Origin: Paralvinella palmiformis
Taxonomy: Eukaryota; Annelida; Polychaeta; Terebellida; Alvinellidae
DNA: 64,000 bases
NCBI GenBank assembly: GCA_025642065.1
Contig: JAODUP010000320.1
Coordinates: 146,501 to 210,500 of the forward strand
Direction: 5' to 3'
In this document: one piece after another, positions 15,387 through 25,784 of the stretch
Numbering within the stretch: the stretch's first letter is position 1
Layout: every line of letters starts with the position of its first letter
Notes under the pieces: model-generated
The model's database searches: none
What the model was told of the DNA's origin: nothing
The model's input: only the letters and a program-made list of their open reading frames with translations
Position numbers and translations under genes: made by a program

Positions 15387-18300
15387 TTCCCACAACCAAG
15401 GAAATATTATTTTCCAGGACAAAGTATACAAGATTTAAAGGTAATAAATCAAGATATGTGCGAAAAAGCGCATCGTATTTATTTAATATATGATTGATTA
15501 TTGACATTTTTATGGTACAGCCTCCTCCTCACCCCTTTCTAAAATTAAATAACATGGGATATCAAGACTATATACCGATATTCTTTTTCTTCTACAATCA
15601 AAGTTTTCTTCTACAGGCATAACATTTATTCAAAGGCTTTTTTTGTTCTAAGTGGATTTTATCACACGCAATATTTTTTTCCAGGACATTTATGGATTTG
15701 GCAAAATTAAAGGATATTTCCAGGACCTGGAAAATTAATTTGTTATTTTCCAGGTTTTCCAGGATGTGCGAGAACCCTTTGTATATGTGTGTGTGTGTGT
15801 GTGTGTAAAAAGTAAAGTACCTATTTACAAGCAAACTTTACCTCAGTAGCTTGAGTCAAGTCTAACACTTGGAACTTTGAACTCTGGCCAAGTTCTGTGG
15901 AAATAATGACAAAGAACATCTTATGAAGTAAACAACAATAAAATATAAATAACCACTGACATTAGATAAACAATAGATTTGTGTATAGGGATGGAACATT
16001 GTTCAGGTTGGTAGATATGTATTTCAGGATTCTGGGCTTGAACTTTCCAGCAGAATTTTAAATGATAACCTCCCCTCCTCTTTGATATTAAAACCACAAT
16101 GCAATTCGACCGAATGACCATGTTGGTTACTTACTACCAGACCAGTCGCATTAAGGTTTTTATTGTGGACTTGGATGAGACATTATTTCTGTACCTTTGT
16201 CCTGTTTCTGATGTAACACTTCTGTCCTATTCACACAGAAAACATCCTCATATTCATCGTCTAACTGCTCCGTGCTGTGTCCAGATTCGGCCGACTGATG
16301 CGAGCTGTTATGCGATTCCTCGACTGATTCAGTGGTTAGGAAAAACACCTTCTCCGCCGTCGGATTCGGCCAAGACAAGATGCCCTTCTTGTCTATACAA
16401 CAGAATGACTGAAAATAAAAAAACCATACTTCAAAAATAGGTGGTAAGCAATCATCTTACATCAAATATTTAAATAGAATGTAAAATGTACCTCATTTAA
16501 CAATAAGAAGGATTGGCAGTTTCTTCCGACAAATGGAGAGAAAAAAACAGCTTATTTTATAGCAATAACCTTCACTGAATATGTGGGATGTAATAACTAA
16601 AGGACAACCTCTAAATGTAGGTATTAAAATCCTACTAGTAGATTTATCAAAAATATGGGAAAATGTCATGTTTCTCTGAGATGAATATTTCATTTCTGAT
16701 TGGACTGTTAAATTATCTATTAATTTGGAGGTTCCCGTAGATCGATGATAATAATAATAATTACAAACTTCTATAGCACCAATATCTTCGAAAAGAATCA
16801 AGCTAAGTGGCACACCTAGTACAGAGGTTGGGCAAACTCATAGTCCAGGTACAATGCAAAATTCATCATCAAATGATCAGGTGCAGTGGAAACTTAAGAA
16901 ACTTAGGAGGGATAAGCGAGTCTGAAAAGGTGAGTTTTCAAATGGTGACAGAAAGAAACTCTGATATTTGATGACTTAACATGTTCAGGGAGTGAGTTCC
17001 AAAGAGGAGGATGGTTTATGTTTCATGGCCACTTTTGTGTACAAGGCAGGCTAAATGGGCTGAGCAACCTCCAAAGGTAATGAGGCAAAGTGAAAGATGA
17101 CCACACTGAGATTTGAACCCAGGTGGTTGAGATATGTGGCCAACTTCGCTACCAGTTAGACAATGGAGGCACTGCACCGCCTGGAGGTTCTTGTAGAAAA
17201 AGGTTTCTTGCAGAAGAAACCAAACCCTGACAATAAGTGTTACATATCAGTGTAATTTTGTATTTGACTAGGTATGGTGGTCTACCAGGTAAGTGTGTCA
17301 TATTTGTCATACTTTAGCTCACAACATTATGGATGGCTGACCATGTTAAGTGACATGACATACTTCAATGAATTAGCTTTTAAAAAGCCTGATGAAAAAT
17401 ACCCCTTGAGAACTTAAAACACACTGGCAGTTACCACACTAGGAGTATTTTGGTTCCATCTTCCTGTTCTGCTCTCCTCTCTGTGGAGGGAGGCTGTTGT
17501 AATATCAGACACTCGGAAAGGGCAACCACAGTGGAGACAAGGAATGTCAATGGGGAAAGGAAAACAGTTTGCAAACTTGATTCTCCAGGGTCAACAGTCG
17601 ACTGTTTTACCGAATCTTCATTAGACACAACCTTTGAAAAGGGAGCACTCTGTGCCCATTAGTAAAGGAGACACCTAATGGCCGAAGTTAAAGTAAAATG
17701 GCCAAGCTTAAAAATTATAATGGACAAAATACAAGTGTAGGAGCTACAGCCGAAGCATACTAGCAAAACTTTTATCATGATGAACCAGCCACACTTAAAA
17801 AATTAAAATACTCTTAAAGGATAACACTGCACAGGTGAGCATATAAAATTAACCACCAGCTGATGTTTTGTTGAATTTCAATTTTGTAAAACAACAGCAC
17901 CAATACATAACAACAGATCAACTACAGTCATCCTCAAGATGACTGTATATACAACTTATTTGCTTATATATACCAAAAGATTTTTAAGGAGGCATGTTAT
18001 TCAAGGATAATAAACTGAATTATATGGATCTCGAAAACAGGCAAAAATATTGAACAAATCTGGAAACCCATGAAATTATTATTAAACACACGAGCAAGTA
18101 ACAGGTTTGTTGGTAGGCATTTTCTAAACTCATTCAACTTATCGTGTGTACATTACATTAAAGAGCAATTTACAAATTACATTGACTGATACATTAATTA
18201 AAGTTAAACAATCAGATTATACTTTGTATTTAATATTAAAGGTGCCATTTATCCTTGAAATTCTGTTCTCATTAATGACATACTTTACTTCTACAAATAC

Positions 18301-19832
18301 TGATCAGAAAATGGAATTAAATATATGATCAATCCATGTCTAATTTATCTAAATTATTATATAACTGTAAATATAAAGCACTCTCTTTGAAAGTATTTTT
18401 GTACATAAATAACTACCGTAAATATGCCAAAATAACAAGAGCAGTTATTTATTTCAATAATAATAATTTCTGTCACATTATAATTTGGAAATTGAGCTTT
18501 AAATTCCGCTATGATGAATTTATCCCAAGACTGGTTGCAGTTATCAGTCATGTTGTAACCACCTTTGCCCAATTAAGTACAGCAACAGAAGAAACCGTGA
18601 CATTGGGGTTATCTTCTAGAAAAGGTCACATGTGAACAAAAGAACAATACCAGAATTCATACACCGTAGGTTCCGGCCATTAAGCCGAGGACCGTTTTTA
18701 GGCCTAAAATATCATGATTTATGGTGTTACCATCCAATAAGCTGACCTAAAAATCTGAACTTTTCCCTGTAGGTAACGTTTTGAACACAGAAAATAATTT
18801 TGTTTTCATAATTCATTATTCATACCAATGTGTGAATGTGTTTTGTATACTGTCAATAGATCAAGGCAAATTACAACCATCGTTTATGCAAACTGTTAGC
18901 GCAAAATAGGACCTCAAACTTAAATTAACGGCATGATTCAATGAACCGTATATGAAAAAAATAAGGGTAAAAATGTTGACACCAAGTCTCGGCTTAATGG
19001 CTGGGACCTATGGTAAACACTGGGAATATTTCATCCCTGACTACATGATAACAACTACTACTCAAAGCCAACTCACAGTTGCACTGCCTAATGAGTGCAG
19101 AAGATTACAGGTCCTTGGAAGTGCATCTGATTCGCCTTTGATGATCATCTTCAAGTGATGCCAGATATTTTTTGACTCCAGGTCAAAGTCCATATCCTTC
19201 TGCAGGGTGCCATAGCTAACTGAGTCAGCCGATTGATTACTTTTGATCTGAAAGGTACCATGCAAGCTGTTAATATTGCAGTTTTGATGCACACAGGGCA
19301 AGATGATGATGATTGGTGTTTTATGGCCACTTTTGTGCACATGGTAGGCTAAATGGGCCATGCACACTGATCAAATGAGTATAAATATTAATGTTATTTC
19401 CTGATTATTTATCAAATGAGTTAGTGAGCGAGTCCATCGACAAGTGGGCCCTTGCAATATTCACTTAGTAGCCAAACAGATAAAAATATATTTGAGCATT
19501 TTCATATCTCTGAAACCCCCCCCCCATCAAATGTCACTCAACAAAGTCAATATTTTCAATGTTTCTTTGGTCAAGAAATGGCTAAAAATCTGAACTAATC
19601 CAAATTTGGGGAAACGGTGGAAGATTTATGTTTTAAAGTAAAATGTTATGATAAAATGAACTATGCAGAAAATTGCAGAAAGATAAAACGATTAAAACAT
19701 TCAATTTGATATTTCCAGCCTAATCTGGGTGTTCAAACTTTGTAGATTTAAACAAGTGAACTGTTACAGCTATTTGTTTTATAGGTCACAGCCACTTCAT
19801 AAACCGCTAAAATTATCTCATTCACTGACTCA

Positions 19833-19865
<33 letters not shown>

Positions 19866-21723
19866 CACACACACGCACAAACACACACAAACACACACAC
19901 ACACACACACACACACCAAGCTCTTATTATTTACCTTCTTAGCCTTTTCATACAAACTAAGTACTCGAGCTATGCCATACATATCAAGGAATCGCCAAAG
20001 CAACGGAAACGCTAATGTGGTCAGTGGTAAGACAGCCTGAACCTGAAATCGTATTAATAACATTATACTCAGCGATTCACAGATCAAGAAACATAACATT
20101 ATCATCAAATTTATCAATTCCAATTAGAGCAATTCCAATTCCAATTAAATTCCTTATACTCTGCTGGAGTTGTTGGCGACAATCACACCACCAGTTCAGT
20201 TTTAAATGTGGATCTAACGTTGTAGCCAGTTTCAAGTCATCCATCACTTTGTATGGGGCCAACCGCTTCTTATTATTGGCTTGTTTGAAGTAGGTACGCG
20301 GGAGTAGATTTTTTTGTAGCAAACTTCAATTCCAATTTCATTTTTATTTAAATAAGCAATTCCAATTCCGGAATTGCTCATCAATTCCAATTCCAGGATT
20401 GAATTGACCTCATGTCTGGCATTGATCATACCTGGGCATCTGGTTGAGAAACAACTGCCTAAGGATACCGTCTGATAACACAGATATTGAGTGAGTGAGT
20501 GAGTGCGAGTAAGTGATTGAAAAAGTGATTGAGATTTAATGATACATCAACGCCTTCATCCCAGAAACCAAATATAGCATATGAAGGATGACCATGACAA
20601 GAACAGGTGTGTGTGTGTTAGATTAGTAAATAGGTACATTTTAATGATACACTGGCCAAAAAGATTCATTTACTGTCACCCTCTATTAGTCATTTCTAAA
20701 TGCCAAATCTGCAGTGAGTGATAATGGAGGTGTGATTTTGGCAAAAATCTAAGTCACAACGCAGAGACTTATTAGTGAGAAAACTGCGTAATAAAGTACC
20801 TTTAGATATTGGCATAGATCCATTTTTTTTTAATGATAATTACTCAACCAATGATAAGCTGCCTTTTTATCAAGTAAACAACCTCACATCCGTTAGAACG
20901 AGATAAATTTGCGATCCAGATGTCGGCAAACTTTCGTGTAAGCTTAACTTTCAATCTCACGCTAAATCTTTTAGACGGCGTTCAACAAACTAACCTGTAG
21001 AGTTAGGAAGATTTCTGTCCAACGACCGAGATAGTCACCAATAAAAATGTATCGCAGTGAATTAGTCAACAAATTGACAAACTGAAATCATAATATGAAA
21101 CAGTGAATGGTATTTCTGGAAAACATATGCTTAAAAGAAGTTAAGGGAAAACACAGAAATCACATTAGCGCCAATATTTGTGTATCTGCCTATTTGTGGG
21201 TGCATGTGTTGAACGATCAGCAACAGATTAGTGGATACAAGCAAGTACTTCCTCATTTCTAGTTCACCTCTTCAGCACCGACACATCATAGACCTTTTCT
21301 ATAATAACTACATTAATGTATGGGGGGTGAAATTAGGTGCTTAACAAAGTGCCATCAAGGGTGTCTGATTAATGATATTAGAAGTGAAAGTTTGGCAAAC
21401 TATGGATTATTGCTGTGTAGGTCTCAAGTATATCATTAAAACAGTTTTGAAAAATATTGAGAAGGTACAATGCATGGGTGTGAATTTAAGATAAATGCCA
21501 AATTAAATGGTTTCCTTAACATACTAATTAGGTGACAAAAACCCATTTAAGGTTAATTTTATGTAAATGATTTACAATGAAGATTTGTATTGTTCAGTAT
21601 CAATATGATTAAAATCAACAAAATAATGCCATAATTATTAGTGACCCTCAAACTTTCAGAAATTATGGAATGTTTGTAATGGTGTACATTTTTGTAGTTC
21701 TACACACACACACACACACACAC

Positions 21724-21758
<35 letters not shown>

Positions 21759-24359
21759 CATTAATATATTTAATGATAAACTAACAAATATAGTGATCAA
21801 GAGACGTTTTTCAATCCACACGGAATATGTCTGGTAACGTTCATTATCCAACACACTGGTGGGTCGCTTGTTCGACTGGTCTAAGACTTGTCTGTGGAAG
21901 AGCAAAAGTATCATATAAATTGCTGCTGAAACAAAACACATCAACAGTATACAACACTGATACAGAATCATCACAGCAATCATAACATAAAAACTACTTG
22001 GCATTAATTATTTATCCAAAATGTTTAAAAAAAACATAAGTTTAAATCAAATTGAAATAATAAATGCATAACAACTGATAAATATCAACTTCAATTGTAA
22101 AGGCAAATGGAAAATAGTATTTTCATGTTAAATAAATTTCTACATTAGGCTTATTAATGTCAGTTTTTAGTGACTATAAGAAAATTTTCAGATTATCAGA
22201 CATAATAATATTTTCAGCAAAGTTCTTGACAGTAATCTAAATAAGAATGAGCTCAGTTGTTTAGCCTCTCAGCAGTAGTCACATCTCAGACAAATAGCCA
22301 ATGGCCGACTGCCTAAGGAAACATCCCACAAATACAGGTATGACTGAAATTCGAACCCACACACTTGATGTTAGCAGCACAATACGGTAACCACTGCATT
22401 ATAGGATGGTGCAGTTAGTTAGAAGTTAGGACTCGTAGCTGAAGGGTAACGGGATCGAGGTTCTGGGAGCTGCAATGCTGTCATGTAGTGACTGGTTCAC
22501 TCACCCATAAAATGAGAACCCAACAGGATATGATGCCTATGTGTCTGAGTAATGCTTTACCCGGTTAATGGCAGCATACATTGTATGCTCCCTTAGGAGT
22601 TGATAAGGGTGCTGGGTAGGAATGGGTCTGAGTCGGGGATAGTAATATTGTACAGCACCTCAGAACAGGGTTACCTGGTTCTGGCACTATAAAAACATGC
22701 ATCATTATATTATTATATATATATATTTATACCTCATAGTAATTCAAATAAAGCTACTGGTATGTTAAGATATGACACAATACTGAGAGCTATCAGACCT
22801 CAGATTCCTAACAAATGGAGTCTCCTTCACAATGAATGGCTTCGGAGTAAGAGGTATTCTGGCCTGTGGTCTTCCTGGCACTGTGTTAGCGTCTTCGGAT
22901 GTTGGGCTTGGATTATAAACATCTCCCGCACTGAGTCGTAGACACTTATGGCTCTTCTCATACTGCCACAGATAAAACAAAATTTATTTTACAAAACAAG
23001 AATAACAATAAACGACTAAATCTTCTATTAAATCTAAATTAACATAATAATACAGCAACGTTTACAAAATGTCTTAAGAATCATTTGCAAACTGCAGGAT
23101 CAATGTAGCCACTAATCTGTCTTCTTATTTCATTTCTTTATTGTATTCTAGCTGTTTTTCTTCTTATTAAGTCTATTTTATTTCCGCCAATTCCGGAGCT
23201 GCTTATTAAAAAAAGGAATTGGAATTGATAAGTTTGAATTGGAATTGAAGTTTGCTACAACAAATTTTAATCCACAAATTAATTTACGATTAAAGTTTTT
23301 AATTCAGAAATATTTCTTCCATGACAATACTTGGAATATAAACTACTCAAGAGGTATTTCAAGTAGGCACTTGGAGTAGGTACTCGGAGTATCTACTCAT
23401 GGTAAAAAGTAGTAGGTAAAAAAAGAGTAGGTAAAAAACGGAATTGGAATTGATAAATTTGGAATTGGAATTAAATTAGAATTGATAAATTTCATATGGA
23501 ATTGACCAAATTGAATTGACCCCATGTCAGTTGTGGCTACATAAGAATATATGGTGAGTGAGTAAATGAATAGTTCAGTTTCTCCATAACTGGGACATAT
23601 AAGTAAAGAGCAATTTCCCATGGAAATATCCCACAAACATATAGGTAACTTGAGTCAATTCAAAACTTGACTCTGAGGCCCACATCACAGTGCATAAATC
23701 ACTCTGCTATAGGAGTGTACTAAGAATGCATAGTGAATTGAACTAAAAGATTCTAATTTTTAAAAACCTACAAATCAGTAAGAAGAGTGAGCTAATCAGA
23801 AATGATACCCATCTCTCACCATTAAAACTAATGTGGTGTGAAATAGATTAACTTGGTGAGAAACACGCAGTTCATTGAAGACAGCAAGGAGTCGAGTTAA
23901 CCTTGGTATTTAAGTCATGTAAATATGTTACTTTAAAATATATCTTAGCTTCTACCAGTCTTATCGGGATTCTATCTCATTGGGTTTTATCAAGGCCAAG
24001 GGTATGAATTTTGTTCAGTATCAAAAAAGATTAAAAAAACTTCTGGGTCTACCACAAAAAATAAGATTTAGAGCTCAATAAATGGTTGATTAAATATTTA
24101 ATTACAGATTTTTAACTGTATTCACCTGTAATACTGGAATATATCATAGAGAGGATGACAATGATATGAAACAGAGGAGATATACACTGGACAGATGTCT
24201 TTATATCATCTATCAAAGTAACAAAATCATTGCACAGACAGACAGAGAGACAGACAGACAGACAGACAGATGAGACAGACAGACAGACAGACAGACAGAC
24301 GGACAGACAGACAGACAGACAGACGAGACAGACAGACAGACAGACAGACAGACGGACAG

Positions 24360-24419
<60 letters not shown>

Positions 24420-25740
24420 GGCAGGCTCAGCCCAATTAACACATTACATGCACTAACATGGCTGTAAAAAGCAAAAGAAACGAAACATTCACATTTTACT
24501 CAACCAACCTGAATCTCCTCACAGTCGACTAACACCACCTGACCTGGTCTAAGGTAGATGATATCACCCTCGACTAGGAAGGCACATGGCAGGTTGACAA
24601 TATTACCATCTCTGGCCGTCCACTGTAATGTTACACACGGTGAGAGAGGACTGTGTAGGTGCAGAAAACTGCTCGTTGTCCATATGCTCTCTTTAGCTGA
24701 TACTGAGAGACAAAAAGAATTCTGTGTTCTTCTTTGTGATTCGATAAATACCGAGGAGGACTTCTTATCCTGAGCCAAATCACAAATATTAACACAGTAA
24801 ATTGTATGCAATTTCGAGGTTGGAAATTCCCTCCAAAGTGGACGTTTTGGTGCACCATGCCTGACAATAACATAACATTTCGTCAGACATATAACAAATT
24901 ATGTTTTAAAATAATAAGATATGCCAGTAGTGTAACATTTTATTTATTCCTGCTTTAAAGCTTGTTCAGTATCATAATGGCATTAATGGGTAGTACGTTT
25001 TTTAACAACTTCAAGTTTGAAGAGCTCTATCTAGTATGACAACTGAATATGAAAAATGTTGAATAAATCTACTTATTAATGTACAACATCCATGAAAAGT
25101 ACAGATGTCAATCAAACAGTGTGTTAAGTAAGCACATGGTATGTTTCGTTATAATGGTAGTTTGCAATCTTTACATAGAATTGTCTGTTATAGCATTACA
25201 GTGACATCGTGATCAGCAATCCTTAGCCCCCAACATGTAAGGAGATTTACACACACACACACATACCAATATCTCCCACTACATCATATGATCAATGTCA
25301 AACAACAGATTTAGCCTACCATAAATTATTATATAACAGAGGACAGATATGGGGTCAAATCAATTCCGGAATGGATTCTAATTCAATTTATTTTAAAAAA
25401 ATGGACTTTTAGAAATGTTTAATTAGAATTGATAAATTTTTAATTGGAATTTCCTATAAAATCCACAAATTAATTTACCATTCTTTGTTGTTCGAGAATC
25501 CCCAGGCTGTTGCTTATTCAGCACAGCCTCTATGTTGGAATGGTTGAGATGAGGGTGGTCATTGCCAGAGTGTTTTATGTCCTTGGGGGGTCTTTAACGT
25601 GGTCAGCCACCCACGATGTTGTGAGCCAAGAAATTAATCTCTGGAAAGGTTTCTACCTCTTGCTGTGATCGAACCTGTGACCCTTGACACCAAGTGCTGG
25701 GTGCTTAACCGCTAGGCCACGAGAGCTCACTATTGGTTCC

Positions 25741-25784
<44 letters not shown>

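Noticed and set aside
16099..16440. 113-codon plus-strand frame
   Set aside because: It is the antisense of TMEM94 exon 9.
24227..24467. Open frames of alternating TDRQ or VCLS residues on both strands
   Set aside because: They are translations of the (CAGA)n array and have no start context or non-repeat sequence.
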